Shown here in pieces: positions 36,615 to 46,771 of a DNA stretch of 64,000 bases; within the stretch, counting starts at the first letter, position 1, and every line of letters begins with the position of its first letter. A program made the translations under genes and the position numbers. The DNA lies in NCBI GenBank assembly GCA_963764695.1, contig CAVXTW010000003.1:124001-188000 (forward strand), written 5' to 3'. The notes under the pieces were generated by a model. It did not search any database. It had not been told where the DNA came from and was given only the letters and a program-made list of their open reading frames with translations. This DNA comes from DATFRY01 sp963764695 (GTDB taxonomy: Bacteria; Myxococcota_A; Polyangia; Haliangiales; Haliangiaceae).

Positions 36615-38537
36615 ATGCGACTCACCACCTCTGGCCGCGCCATCGTGACGCTCCCGCTGCTTGCACTGCTCGCCGCCTGTGCCGGACCGGAACAGAGCGA
36701 CGAATCTCTCGTGGATGTCGAGGCGATCGGCGAGGGGCCGCATGTGCCCCGCGACGGATCGAGCCTGCCCGAGATGGCCTACTGGCCGGAGGGCGTGGCC
36801 GTCACCATCGACCGGGGCTGCCGCGAGCATCGCTGCACCGTGGGCGCCATCGCCGTCAACGTGGCCAACCTGGCCCCCGACGCGGTCCAGGTGACACTCT
36901 GGCTTCGCGGCGCCGGGCTCGACGGCCGCGAAGCGCGCGTCCGCATCGACGGCCTGACGACAGGAGCGGTCGAGCTCGGGGGCGGCCAGACGCGGCGCTT
37001 CATGGTGGCCGCGTCCGCGCTCCCGATCCAGAGCGTCGGCACGGTGTCCAGCCTGCGCGCCGAGCTGACCGCGCAGCGGGGCGACAGCTCGGTCGGCTCC
37101 CTCTCGGCGCCGATCGGCGTGGAGCACGACGCCGCCTACCGGAACGCCTTCACCTACGACATGGCGGGTCAGGTGGCCCGCTCTGCCCAGCTCGACCCGG
37201 CGCTGATCGAGCGACCGGCCGGTCGGGTCTGGATGGGCGATCGATTCGCCGACGTGACATCGCTGCCGCCGATCGGCCAGGGCTACAGGCTGGGCGGCGG
37301 ATTCACCTCGGTCGGCGATCCTTCTCCGCTGCGCGGTGGCCTGGCGCGCCGGTCGCTTCCCGCGCCCCTGGTCGATCGACGGGTCTGCTTCCTGCTCAAG
37401 GTGAGCTACATCGACGCCGGTTTTGGCGAGGACGGCTACAAGGCGCCGCCGGTCAACGGCGCACCGGACGTGCAGCTCGTGCCGGCTGCCTTCCTCGAGG
37501 CGTTCGTGGCCAGCCCGAACACGACCCCGTGGACCGGCCACCTGGACGCCGACGGCTGCACCCCTCTCATCACGCTCGACAGCGCCAAGAAGTACGGCAT
37601 CGCCGTGAAGAGCGTCGCCCTCCGCACCATCGGGGGCGGCGACGTGTCCTTCGAGATCCGCCATTCCACCGACACCCAGCCGCTCTACTGGAACCGATCG
37701 TTCTCGGTCCAGTCGGCCACGACGATCCACGCCAGCCCGACCACGTGGGACAACGAGCAGAACGTGGTCGCGATCGCGTCCCGGATGCTGCAGACGAACG
37801 CCGACTGGCTGTCGCCCGGGCACACGGTGGTGCGCGTGGACCACGCCTGTCCATCGGACGGTCCGCCGGTTCCGCCGAGCAAGCACGGCTCCTGCGTCGC
37901 CAACGAGGCGATCTACATCGCCGGGGAGCAGAGCTCCAGCTCGCCAGCTCACGCGTGGAGCAAGTTCCTCGTCGCTCATCAGATCGGCCACAGGATCCAG
38001 GGCGACACGCTCACCGTGGCCGGTGTGTCGTTCGGGCTGAGCGACGGGAGCAACGCGCTTTGCCGCTGCGAGCAGCTCAAGAGCAGCGACGACGATCAGT
38101 GCACGCAGTCGCTCGAGGAATACGCGGCGGCGCTGTACGAGGGCTTCGCCCACTTCAGCGCGGCCATCGCGTTCAACGAGCGCAGCCAGGCCGACTGTCA
38201 GTTCATGGACTACCGCCCGCTACACATCCTCTTCGGTGTCATCCCGGCCCCGGCCCCGATCGACTGCGCCATGAAGTTCCAGTGGCGCGATACATACTGC
38301 GACGACGAGCCCGCGACGGCGACCGCGCTCGACTTCACGCGGTTCCTGTGGCGCCTGCACACGCAGGGAGCGGACCAGCTCTCGGCCGCGGAGATCACCG
38401 AGATCATCACGGCCGCCACGTCGCTGGGAAAGCTGGACTTCGACGCCCTGTCGATCGCCGCCGAGGACCTGCTCGGTCCCGGCACCGACAAGCTCGAGAA
38501 CTTCGTCAACCTGGCAAAGGAGCAGTCGGTCGATTGA
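36615..38537 (+). CDS. Large lipoprotein with degenerate zincin motif
   Basis: A 640-residue lipoprotein (lipobox LLAAC, Cys near residue 19). The first ~400 residues are beta-rich and contain several Cys. Residues 455-459 read HQIGH, followed by a helix and a later EEYAAALYEGFAHF stretch. This resembles a zinc metalloprotease site (HExxH) in which the catalytic Glu has become Gln, so the protein probably binds metal without cleaving peptides. I do not recognise the whole family. The ATG at 36615 gives a standard signal peptide. It is followed by an acyl-CoA ligase gene 68 bp away. Confidence 0.65.
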   Translation: MRLTTSGRAIVTLPLLALLAACAGPEQSDESLVDVEAIGEGPHVPRDGSSLPEMAYWPEGVAVTIDRGCREHRCTVGAIAVNVANLAPDAVQVTLWLRGAGLDGREARVRIDGLTTGAVELGGGQTRRFMVAASALPIQSVGTVSSLRAELTAQRGDSSVGSLSAPIGVEHDAAYRNAFTYDMAGQVARSAQLDPALIERPAGRVWMGDRFADVTSLPPIGQGYRLGGGFTSVGDPSPLRGGLARRSLPAPLVDRRVCFLLKVSYIDAGFGEDGYKAPPVNGAPDVQLVPAAFLEAFVASPNTTPWTGHLDADGCTPLITLDSAKKYGIAVKSVALRTIGGGDVSFEIRHSTDTQPLYWNRSFSVQSATTIHASPTTWDNEQNVVAIASRMLQTNADWLSPGHTVVRVDHACPSDGPPVPPSKHGSCVANEAIYIAGEQSSSSPAHAWSKFLVAHQIGHRIQGDTLTVAGVSFGLSDGSNALCRCEQLKSSDDDQCTQSLEEYAAALYEGFAHFSAAIAFNERSQADCQFMDYRPLHILFGVIPAPAPIDCAMKFQWRDTYCDDEPATATALDFTRFLWRLHTQGADQLSAAEITEIITAATSLGKLDFDALSIAAEDLLGPGTDKLENFVNLAKEQSVD

Positions 38538-38605
38538 GCCGCCAGCCTGCAGCGAACGGCAACATCGCGCGCGCGTTCTGATACCGTCGGGACCGGGAGG
38601 TTCCG

Positions 38606-40408
38606 ATGACGAGTGCAGAGGGTCCCGCCCAGGTCGCGGAGAGCACGATGTGCCACCGGTTCCAGCGGACCGTGGCCGAGCGAGCCGACGAGGTGGCGCT
38701 GCGCACCAAGGGCGGCCAGACGTCGATCACCTGGCGCGAGTACGGCGCCCGCGTCCGCGCGCTCGCCGCCGGCCTCGCCGGGCTGGGCGTGCGTCCCGGC
38801 GATGCGGTCGCCATCCTGCTCACCAACCGGCCCGAGTTCAATCTCGTGGACACGGCGGCCATGCATCTCGGGGCGGTGCCGTTCTCGATCTACACGACCT
38901 CCTCGGTCGAGCAAATCCGCTACCTGCTCGAGGACTCCGGCTCCCGCGTCGCCATCACGGAGCGCGCGCTCCACGACCGCCTGCGCGCGGGTGGCGAAGG
39001 GACGGCGCTCGAGCACGTCGTTGTCGTCGATGACCCGCCCGACGGGACGCTCGGCATGGCCGACCTGGAGGCAGCGGCGCGCCCGGACTTCGACTTCGAC
39101 GCGGCATGGCGGGCCGTCGCGCCGGACTCGCTGCTCACCATCATCTACACGTCGGGGACGACCGGGCCGCCCAAGGGCGTCGAGCTCACCCACGCGAACA
39201 TGATCTTCCAGCTGCACGCCGTCGAGGAGGTGCGCGGCGTGTCACCGGACCTCCGGATCATCTCCTACCTGCCTCATGCCCACATCGCCGACCGCATGGG
39301 CACCCACTACCTGGGCATGTACTCCGGCGCGACCATCACCACCTGCCCGGATCCGAGGCTGCTCTTCGAGCACGTGGGGGATGTCAGGCCCACCGACTTC
39401 ACCGGAGTGCCGCGGGTCTGGGAGAAGCTCAAGGCCGCCCTCGAGGCTCGCTTCGCCGCCGAGGCGCCCGAGCGGCGCGCGGCCATCCAGGGCGCGATCC
39501 AGGCGAGCCTGGCCGTGGTCCGCGCCCAGCAGGCCGGCCAGCCGGTGCCCGAGGCGCTGGCGGCGGCGGTTGCGTCGGCCGAGGCGGCGCTGTTCGCGCC
39601 TCTTCGCCGGGCCATCGGGCTCGGCGAGACGCGCGCGTTCTTCGTCGGCGCCGCGCCCACGCCGCGCGAGGTGCTCGAGTTCTTCCACGCCCTCGGCATC
39701 CCCATCTCGGAGGTGTGGGGCATGTCGGAGCTGAGCTGCGTGGCCACAGCGATGCCGCTCGACCGCTTCAAGCTCGGCACCGTGGGGCGCGCGTTGCCCG
39801 GCGTCGAGATCAAGCTGGACGCGGACGGCGAGGTGCTCGTGCGCGGCCCGATCGTCATGCGCGGCTATCGCAACATGCCGGATCGCACCGCCGAGACCAT
39901 CGACTCCGATGGATGGCTCCACACCGGCGACATCGGCCGGCTCGACGACGACGGCTTCCTCTCGATCATCGACCGGAAGAAGGAGATCATCATCAACTCG
40001 GCCGGCAAGAACATGTCCCCGGCCTACATCGAGGCGCACCTCAAGTCGTCGAGCCCGCTCATCGGGCAGGCGTTCGTGGTCGGCGACGCCCGGCCCTACA
40101 ACGTCGCGCTCCTCGTCCTCGATCCGGACGGCGCGGCGGCCTTCGCGCGCAGCCGCGGCCTCACCGCGACGCTCGCCGAGCTGGCCGACTCCGAGGAGCT
40201 GAAAGCCGCGATCGCGGTCGCCGTCGAGAACGCCAACGCGCGCCTCTCACGGGTGGAGCAGATCAAGCGCCACGCGGTCCTGGCCGACGAGTGGCTGCCG
40301 GGTGGCGACGAGATCACGCCCACGATGAAGCTCCGGCGCCGGTCGATCCTCGACAAGTACGCCGCCGCAATCGATGCGCTCTACACCGAGGGACCCGGGA
40401 CCCAGTGA
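38606..40408 (+). CDS. Long-chain acyl-CoA synthetase (AMP-forming)
   Basis: A 600-residue ANL-superfamily enzyme. The ATP loop YTSGTTGPPKGVELTH is near residue 180. The A5 motif appears as VWGMSELSC, the A7 as WLHTGDIG, and the A8 hinge as FLSIIDRKKEIIINSAGKNMSP. The length and the insert between A3 and A5 fit long-chain fatty-acid CoA ligases. It activates fatty acids to acyl-AMP and then acyl-CoA, in the cytoplasm or on the membrane. It ends 56 bp before a methyltransferase gene. With the desaturase operon 5 kb upstream this region has a fatty-acid theme, but they are not one operon. Confidence 0.9.
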   Translation: MTSAEGPAQVAESTMCHRFQRTVAERADEVALRTKGGQTSITWREYGARVRALAAGLAGLGVRPGDAVAILLTNRPEFNLVDTAAMHLGAVPFSIYTTSSVEQIRYLLEDSGSRVAITERALHDRLRAGGEGTALEHVVVVDDPPDGTLGMADLEAAARPDFDFDAAWRAVAPDSLLTIIYTSGTTGPPKGVELTHANMIFQLHAVEEVRGVSPDLRIISYLPHAHIADRMGTHYLGMYSGATITTCPDPRLLFEHVGDVRPTDFTGVPRVWEKLKAALEARFAAEAPERRAAIQGAIQASLAVVRAQQAGQPVPEALAAAVASAEAALFAPLRRAIGLGETRAFFVGAAPTPREVLEFFHALGIPISEVWGMSELSCVATAMPLDRFKLGTVGRALPGVEIKLDADGEVLVRGPIVMRGYRNMPDRTAETIDSDGWLHTGDIGRLDDDGFLSIIDRKKEIIINSAGKNMSPAYIEAHLKSSSPLIGQAFVVGDARPYNVALLVLDPDGAAAFARSRGLTATLAELADSEELKAAIAVAVENANARLSRVEQIKRHAVLADEWLPGGDEITPTMKLRRRSILDKYAAAIDALYTEGPGTQ

Positions 40409-40464
40409 GCGGCCCGCCGCTGAGCGGGAGTATGGCTTCTCGGGCGTGATAGCATCCGCCCTCG

Positions 40465-41249
40465 ATGGCCCTCCCTTTTCGACTCTCGACGTTGCTGAAG
40501 CGCCCGAAGCCCGATCCGAAGCCTGAGCCGGTCGCCGAGCCGGTCGCCGAGAAGCCGTTCGATGAGGAGAGCTACTGGCTCGAGCGGCACGAGCGCCTGC
40601 GCGGCGATATCCGCTCGGTCGGCAACATGCGCATGTCGGAGGAGCAGAACCGCGCCGGCGAGGCGCAGCACAGGACGGCATCTCAAGACCTTTCTCGAGC
40701 ACATGTATCCCGACGCCAGCGGACAAGATGGCGCTCGACCTCGGCTGCGGCATCGGCCGCCTGGCGCCGGCTTTCGTCGAGCACGGGTTTCGATACACGG
40801 GGGTCGAGGTCTCGCCCGTGGCGGTCGAGCAAGCTCGCGTGGCATGTCCCAGTGAGACAGCCGAGTTCGTGGTGGCCAGCTTTGTCAGCTATCAGGATGC
40901 GCGTCGATTCGACCTCATCGTGGCCTCGTATGTGCTCGTCCACATCGTGAAGGACGAGGAGTGGATGGCCTCGCTCCGCAACATCGCCTCCTGGCTGCGA
41001 GACGACGGCTACTTCGTTCTCATCGACACCGTACCGGTGGTGGCTGCACCGGAGCACGACCACCCGCACTTCGTGTTGCGGACTGTCGAGCAGTACGACG
41101 CGGCTCTGGCGCGATGCGGCCTGCGGTTCGTGGACTCGTGGCGCGACGGGGATCGCAGTTCCCTGGGCCCTGGCAAGCTCGGGCGGTACTTCGTCATCGA
41201 GCGACAGGACAGCCGGCGCCCGGCGCGTGGCCTCCCGACCTCGGGCTGA
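40465..41249 (+). CDS. Class I SAM methyltransferase, two frameshifts (near 40680 and 40725)
   Basis: About 260 residues in three consecutive frames. A Pro/Lys/Glu-rich N terminus (PKPDPKPEPVAEPVAEKPF) leads to SYWLERHERLRGDIRSVGN, then GRHLKTFLEHMYPDASG, then MALDLGCGIGRLAPAF, the SAM-binding motif. Further on are VEVSPVAVEQAR, FDLIVASYVLVHI and a C-terminal half typical of small-molecule or lipid methyltransferases. Each break looks like one extra base (around GGACAAGATG for the second). The substrate is unknown. Confidence 0.75.
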
Positions 41250-41340
41250 CAGAAGCAGTCAGTCGAAGGCCTGGCGGCTTTGCCCGATCATGCGATCCAG
41301 GGCACGGCGCCCTGGTCCCCGTTCATTCGATGATCGCCCG

Positions 41341-41778
41341 ATGAAGTCGACCTGGGCTTGCAGAGTCCTGGCCGTGGCGCTCGTGGCGGTGACCGCCTCC
41401 TGTTCGTCGCTCCTGGTCCATCCCGTGATCCAGGAGCCGCAGGCTGACGGCAGTGTCCGCCCCACGTGCGCCACCAACAGCTACGTGTGGCCGGCCGTCA
41501 ACACGGTGGCAGCCGCCCTGTTCGCCGTCCTGCCCATCCTCGCCTATCGAGATCACAGCGAGCGATGCGACCAGCCGGGCCAGCAGTGCGGCTCGACCGG
41601 CTCCCTGGTCATCCTGTGGGGCCTCGGCGCCCCGATCTTCGGCGGCTCCGCCTACTTCGGCTATCGCGGCGTCCACGAATGCAGGTCCGCCGGCTCCCCG
41701 TCCCGATGGGAGCGCAAGAAACAGGGCCCACCTCCGGACGCGAGCGGAGGCTCATGGCAGATCACGCCGGCCCGGTGA
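41341..41778 (+). CDS. Small lipoprotein with one internal hydrophobic helix pair
   Basis: A 145-residue protein with a signal peptide and lipobox-like TASC (Cys near 21). Two hydrophobic stretches follow (VNTVAAALFAVLPILAY and LVILWGLGAPIFGGSAYF), separated by a Cys-rich loop with two Cys, and the C-terminal tail is basic. Similar small lipoproteins are widespread in myxobacteria without known function. The ATG at 41341 was chosen because it directly precedes the signal peptide. Convergent with the next gene, 6 bp apart. Confidence 0.6.
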   Translation: MKSTWACRVLAVALVAVTASCSSLLVHPVIQEPQADGSVRPTCATNSYVWPAVNTVAAALFAVLPILAYRDHSERCDQPGQQCGSTGSLVILWGLGAPIFGGSAYFGYRGVHECRSAGSPSRWERKKQGPPPDASGGSWQITPAR

Positions 41779-41784
41779 GCCGGC

Positions 41785-42420
41785 TCAGTCTCCCTCCTCG
41801 GTGAGCGCGGCGTAGTCGAGGCTGGCGCCGTCGACGACCGGCTTGCCGTCGGCGAGCCTCACCGCGAGGAGGCCGTCGAGCGCGTGGGTGACCTCGACGT
41901 GCGGATCGGGCGGCTGCTCCTTCTGGAGCTGGAAGAAGACGAAGAGGTGGTCGGCCTGCCAGCCGGCGACGAACTTCGGCGTCCGCACCGCGTCGGGCGG
42001 CGGTTTCGCCACGGTCGGCTTCACGGTCGCGCCGGCCAGGGCCGCTCTGAGGCCGGCGTGCCCGGCCAGGCAGGTCGCGGTCTTGTTCAGCGCGGCGGCG
42101 TCCTTCTGGTCCTCCATCGCGCCGCAAGCGAAGTGGTCCTCGATCCCGGTGTGCTGGAGGACGAACGGGGTGGCGCTGGCGGCGGCGAGCGCGGCCGCGT
42201 CTCCCTTCTCGAGCGCCGCGAGCCACGTGCGCGCGGTCTCGATCGCCAGCTCCGGTGTGAGCTTCGCGGCCGGCGCCGGCGCCCGGGCAGGTGCAGCCTG
42301 GGCCGCCGGAAGCGGCGCGCTCGTCGCCGGCGCGCTCTTCTCGTCGCTCTTGCAGGCGGAGGCGACGATCAGGGCGCCAAGAAGAGCCAGTGTGGCTGCG
42401 GAGCGCGCGACCCGACTCAC
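41785..42420 (-). CDS. Lipoprotein with NTF2-like domain, unknown function
   Basis: A 211-residue lipoprotein (lipobox VASAC, Cys near 21). An Ala/Pro-rich linker precedes a C-terminal domain with the helix-strand pattern of NTF2/SnoaL-like proteins (helix with WLAALEKGDAAALAAASATPF). It starts at GTG 42420, which overlaps the stop of the small lipoprotein gene upstream (GTGA), so the two are translated together. No enzymatic motif is recognised; two Cys in the mature part may form a disulfide. Confidence 0.6.
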   Translation of the reverse strand: MSRVARSAATLALLGALIVASACKSDEKSAPATSAPLPAAQAAPARAPAPAAKLTPELAIETARTWLAALEKGDAAALAAASATPFVLQHTGIEDHFACGAMEDQKDAAALNKTATCLAGHAGLRAALAGATVKPTVAKPPPDAVRTPKFVAGWQADHLFVFFQLQKEQPPDPHVEVTHALDGLLAVRLADGKPVVDGASLDYAALTEEGD

Positions 42421-42698
42421 TTGGCCCCGGCGAGGTTGACCTTGGCCTTCTCGATGTAGCCGGTGAGGGCGTCCTTCTCGTCCATGATCATCTTGCATGC
42501 CATGACGCGCTCCTCGCCCGACAGCTTCTGGTCGTCGGGGCCGGTGAGCTCCTTGTCCATCCACGACTTGACCGCGGAGTCGGACGCCTTGGTGGCCGAG
42601 ACGATCTTGCCGGTCAGCTCGGCGCACGCGTCGTCCTTGCCGCAGGCGGCCAGACCCGAGAGCGACAGGGCGAGAACGATGATCGAGAACTTGCGCAT
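42417..42698 (-). CDS. Small lipoprotein with four Cys
   Basis: A 93-residue lipoprotein (lipobox LAAC, Cys near 19). The short helical mature domain has two further Cys (in DACAEL and MACKMI) spaced to form a disulfide between helices. A strong ribosome site (AAGGAG) lies before the ATG at 42698. It is the first gene of a two-gene operon with the GTGA overlap at 42417-42420. No function is known; charge and size resemble small periplasmic partner proteins. Confidence 0.6.
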   Translation of the reverse strand: MRKFSIIVLALSLSGLAACGKDDACAELTGKIVSATKASDSAVKSWMDKELTGPDDQKLSGEERVMACKMIMDEKDALTGYIEKAKVNLAGAK

Positions 42699-42788
42699 GG
42701 AGGGCTCCTTTTCGGGCGAGGTCCACCGTGGACCCGCACCCACTCGTTCCGCGCCGCGCCCTCTCGTCGCAGGTTTTTTCGTCCCGGC

Positions 42789-45696
42789 TCACCGCCGACG
42801 GCGCATGCGCTCGAGCGCGACCCGCATCTCGGTCAGCTTCTTGGCAGGCCCCGGGTGGCGGTCGAACCAGGCCAGCGCGACCGCGGGCTTGCGAGCGGCC
42901 AGCGCTGCCCGGCCGACGCCCGACAGGTAGTCCGGGATGGCGGTGGTGAGCTGCTCGGGGTGGAGCGACAGGATGCGCAGCCCATCGCTGTACAGCGCGA
43001 GCGCCTCGGCCGGCCGGTCGCTCTCGATCGCGAACGCAAGGTGTGCCCGGGCGATGGCGGTGGTCGGGTGATCGGGGCCGAGGGCGGCGCGGACCGCCCT
43101 GGCCGACTGGCGACAGATCGCCTCCGAGGCGCGCACCTCGCGCGGCGGCCCCTTCTGCGCCAGGCCGCACATGGTCAGCTCCAGCCGGGCGAGGTCGACG
43201 GCGTCGGGTGCCTTCGCGCGCATGAGCTCGGCGTGCGCGGCGTCGAGCTCGGCGCGGGCGTCGGCCAGCCGTCCCTGCAGCACCCGCACGTCGGACAGGT
43301 TGCGGTGGCCGCCGACGATGAAGCCGTTGCCCGGCCGGAACAGCGAGCGGGCGAGCTCCAGCGCTTCGATGGCGAGGCGCTCGGCGCGCGGTGCGTCCTT
43401 GCGCAGCTTGGCGATGATGGTGAGGGTGTTGAGCGCGTTGGCGACGACGGGGTGCTTCGGGCCCACCGCCGCTCGCACCGTGTCGACCGCGCGCTCGAGC
43501 ACGACGGTCGCCCGATCGAGGTCATTGAGCTTGGCCAGCGCCCCGCCGAGCGCGACGTCGATGCGCGCGAGCTCGAGCGGCAGGCGCAGGGTCTCGCTGC
43601 CGGTCAGGCCGGCCAGCTCCCTGTGCGCGGCGAGCATGTGGTCGCGCGCCCTGTCCAGGTTGCCGCTCTCGTTCTCCGCGACACCCAGCGCGAGAAGGAG
43701 ATGTGAACGCTGCAGCGGGTCGCCGCCCGCCTGCTCGACCGCCGCGCTGGCCGCCGGCGCCAGCGCGAGGGCATCGGCCCGCCGGTCGGGCCTGTCTGCC
43801 AGCACTCCCACCAGTCGCACCCACGACTTGGCGACCAGGTAGTGGTCACGGATGACCGCGGCGGCCTGGATGGCCCGCCGCAGCAGCGCCTCGGCGTCGG
43901 TCTCGCCCGCGGCCGCCTTGGCCGACCCGAGGATGTACAGGCCGTATGCGGCGAGGGCCGGCTCCACCGTCTGCTCCACCTCGAGGGTCAGCGCACGCGC
44001 TCGACGCATCGCCTCCTCGTGCTGCCCGGTGTTGCTGAGCGCGATCACCTCGTCGAGCGCGACGCGCGAGGCGTTCGCGGCGGGCGAATCCGACGGCGAC
44101 ACCATCGCGAGCAGGCGATCGCGGTCGGCGCAGATCGAGGTCGGGGTGAGCTGGGCCACCGCCTGGAGCGCGGTGGGGACCCGGTCGCGTTCGATCGTCG
44201 CCAGCGCGGCGACGGTGGCGCCGAGCTGATCGGCGAGGCGGTCGAGGCAGGCGAGCCGGCGCTCGAGCATGTCGGCGGTCTGCTCGCCGCGCAGGTGCGT
44301 GGCGGCCCACGCGTCCACCCGCAGGGCCAGCCAGCCGTCGCGGTATCCGTCGAGCGCGCGGGTGAGCGCGGTGAGCATTCCGTCGGCGCCCGGGTGGCCG
44401 GTCGCGCGCAGGCTGGCGGTCAGCGCCGCGCGCTGCGGCTCGCCCCAGGCGCGCCCGATGCGGCTGGCCGCCGCGCTGCGCACCTCGCCGACCTCGTCGT
44501 GACCACCGGCGCTCGCGACCGCCACGGCGACCGCGACCGCGGCGGGGAGTGCCGCCGCCGCGACGAAGGCGAGCCGGCGCCGCCTGGGCGCGCCGAGCGC
44601 TCGCTCGATGTGCGCCACCAGCTCGTCCATCGACGGCCATCGCGCCGCCGGATCGGCGGCCAGGCCGCGAAGCAGCGCGCTCACCAGCGACCGCGGCGCG
44701 CCGTGTCGCTCGGGAGCCGCCGCGGGTCGGCTGCGCACCGCGTCCGCCAGATCCTCGAGGGTGGCGCCGCTGAACGGCCGGCTGCCGAACAGCACCTCGT
44801 AGAACGTCACGCACCAGGCGAACTGATCGCTGCGAGCGGTCACCGCGCCGCCTTCGAGCTGCTCGGGCGACATGTACGCCGGCGTGCCGAGCACCGCCCC
44901 GGTCTGCGTCATGCCCTGCGCGAGCGCGCTGGCCTCCGGCACTGCCGCGGGATCCGGAAGACCTGCGTCGCTCTGGTGATCGAGGGCCAGCTTGGCCAGG
45001 CCGAAGTCGGTCACCAGCGCGCGCCCGTCGGCGGCGATGAGGATGTTCTCCGGCTTGACGTCGCGGTGGACGAGCCCGGCGCGGTGAGCGGCGGCCAGGC
45101 CGCGGCCGGCGTCGAGCATCACCACTGCGATCTCGCGCCAGGTGCGCGGCTCGGCCCGCCAGATCCTCAGATTGACGCCATCGACGAGCTGCATGGCGCA
45201 GAAGATCTGGCCGTCCACCTCGCACAGCTCGTGGATGGTCACCACGTTGGGATGGCTCAGCCGCGCCATCGCCTGCGCCTCGCGACGCATGCGCTCGGCG
45301 GCGTTGTCGCTCAGGCTCTGGGCCCGCATGCCGAGGAACTTGAGCGCGACGTCGCGATCGAGCTCCGGGTCGCGCGCCGCCCAGACATCGCCCATGGCGC
45401 CGCGCCCGAGGTGGCGGGTCAGGCGGAAGCGACCCACGGGTGGCGCGTGCGTCGCGCTGCGCAGGGCGGCGGTGCCGGAAGCGAGCGTCGTGTCCATCGA
45501 GGTGGCGGCGATGCCCTGGGCGGTGGCCCCCAGCTCCAGCGCCGCCAGGACGGAGACCGCCTCCCGGCAGCGATCGCAGCGGTGGACGTGCTCCTCGACG
45601 CGCGCGCGATCCACGCCCGTCGACCCCGGCGACGTACAGGGCCAGGTCCTCGTCGGAGACGCAGGGACTCACCGGTCGTGTACTCTCGCCTTCCAT
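42789..45696 (-). CDS. Ser/Thr protein kinase with N-terminal zinc-finger (anti-sigma-like) and TPRs, frameshifted near 45615
   Basis: About 969 residues. The N terminus (EDLALYVAG...HVHRCDRCREAV, with H-x3-C-x2-C) is a zf-HC2 domain of the kind found in anti-sigma factors; a frameshift near 45615 splits it, and the ATG at 45696 is the true start. The kinase domain follows with GRGAMGDVW, HRDVKPENIL and DFGLAKL, all intact. A single membrane helix (LAFVAAAALPAAVAVAVAVA) and a long TPR region complete it. It is divergent from an ECF sigma gene 36 bp away, which suggests that the kinase regulates the sigma factor by zinc-finger binding and phosphorylation, as described for kinase-linked ECF groups such as ECF43. 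Confidence 0.85.
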
Positions 45697-45732
45697 CCTC
45701 CCCCGGTCTGTAACACAAGCCCCGGCACCCGC

Positions 45733-46482
45733 ATGAGCTCGATCGGTCCCCCACCCGACCCCGCCGACGATGGCGAACGGATCGCGAGCGATCATCGCTC
45801 GCTGGATCCATCCCTGCCGCCAGACCTCGAGCTGGCCGCCGCGTGTGTCGCCGGTGACCAGTCGGCCATCGCCGCGGTCGACGCAGCGCTGCCCGCCCTG
45901 GTCCGTCCCGTGCTGGCGCGCGTCGGGGTGGCGGAAGCCGACACCGACGAAGTGGTCCAGCGGGTGCGTATCGCGCTCCTGGCCCCCGGCGCCGACGGGA
46001 CGATCGGCCTGGCCGGCTACTCCGGCCGCGGCGCGCTGAGGGCGTACATCCGCGCGGTGGCGACCAAGCTGGCGCTCAAGAAGCGGCAGCGCGAGGACCG
46101 CGGCTCGGACCCGGTCGACGATCTACTCGCCGGGGGCGACGACTCACCCGAACTACTCCTGCTCAAGGCCCGCTGTCGGGGCGAGGTCCGTGCCGCCTTC
46201 GGCGCCGCGCTGGCGACCCTCGGCGATCGCGAGCGGACACTCCTGCGCCAGCACTACCTCGACGGCCTCTCGGTCAACGTGCTCGGCCGCCTGCACCGCG
46301 TCCACCGGGCCACCGCCGCCCGCTGGCTCACCTCGGCGCGAGCCGATCTGCTCCGCGGCATGCGCCGCCACTTCCAGGCCACCCTCGGCATGGATCGCCG
46401 CGACCTCGACAGCGCGATCGCGCTCGTGCAGAGCCAGCTCGACCTCAGCATGTCGCGCCTGCTCGCCCCCGACCCCGACTGA
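45733..46482 (+). CDS. ECF-type RNA polymerase sigma factor
   Basis: A 249-residue sigma factor with a region 2 (VRPVLARVGVAEADTDEVVQRVRIALL, GYSGRGALRAYIRAVATKLALKKRQR) and a region 4 helix-turn-helix (LGDRERTLLRQHYLDGLSVNVLGRLHRVHRATAARWL). The extra N-terminal ~45 residues and the C-terminal tail after region 4 are longer than in minimal ECFs, as in kinase-associated groups. It is divergent from the Ser/Thr kinase with the anti-sigma-like zinc finger. The sigma gene is read toward a bidirectional terminator at 46502-46532. Confidence 0.85.
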   Translation: MSSIGPPPDPADDGERIASDHRSLDPSLPPDLELAAACVAGDQSAIAAVDAALPALVRPVLARVGVAEADTDEVVQRVRIALLAPGADGTIGLAGYSGRGALRAYIRAVATKLALKKRQREDRGSDPVDDLLAGGDDSPELLLLKARCRGEVRAAFGAALATLGDRERTLLRQHYLDGLSVNVLGRLHRVHRATAARWLTSARADLLRGMRRHFQATLGMDRRDLDSAIALVQSQLDLSMSRLLAPDPD

Positions 46483-46501
46483 GCGCCGCGCGCCTCCGGA
46501 C

Positions 46502-46532
46502 AAGAAAAGGGCCGGCGACGAATCGCCGGCCC
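46502..46532 (-). terminator. Rho-independent terminator of the cold-shock gene (bidirectional)
   Basis: A perfect 10-bp stem GGGCCGGCGA/TCGCCGGCCC around a 4-base loop (46509-46532). On the minus strand it is followed by TTTTCTT, a good T tract, so it ends the cold-shock transcript. On the plus strand it follows the sigma gene but has only CTT after it. Confidence 0.85.
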
Positions 46533-46573
46533 CTTGCTAGCGACCAGGTCCCACAAGGGACCGGGACGGGGCT

Positions 46574-46771
46574 TCAGATGAGACGAACGTTCTCGGCCCG
46601 CGGACCCTTGGGTCCTTGACCCATGTTGAACGAGACCTTCTGTCCATCCCTCAGCTCATCGAACGTGGTGCCCTCCACGGCGGACATGTGAAAGAACACG
46701 TCCTTTCCGTCGCCAGCATCGATGAAACCAAAACCCTTGTCGGTGAGTCGCTTGATCGTACCCTGAGCCAT
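46574..46771 (-). CDS. Cold-shock domain protein (CspA family)
   Basis: A 65-residue single cold-shock domain. RNP1 is KGFGFI and RNP2 VFFHMSA, with the family's GQKVSFN and RAENVRL ends. It binds single-stranded nucleic acid and melts RNA structure. The ATG at 46771 was chosen because it gives the canonical MAQGTIKRL start; an upstream in-frame start (46804) adds eleven residues without similarity. A strong terminator follows the stop by about 40 bp. Confidence 0.93.
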   Translation of the reverse strand: MAQGTIKRLTDKGFGFIDAGDGKDVFFHMSAVEGTTFDELRDGQKVSFNMGQGPKGPRAENVRLI

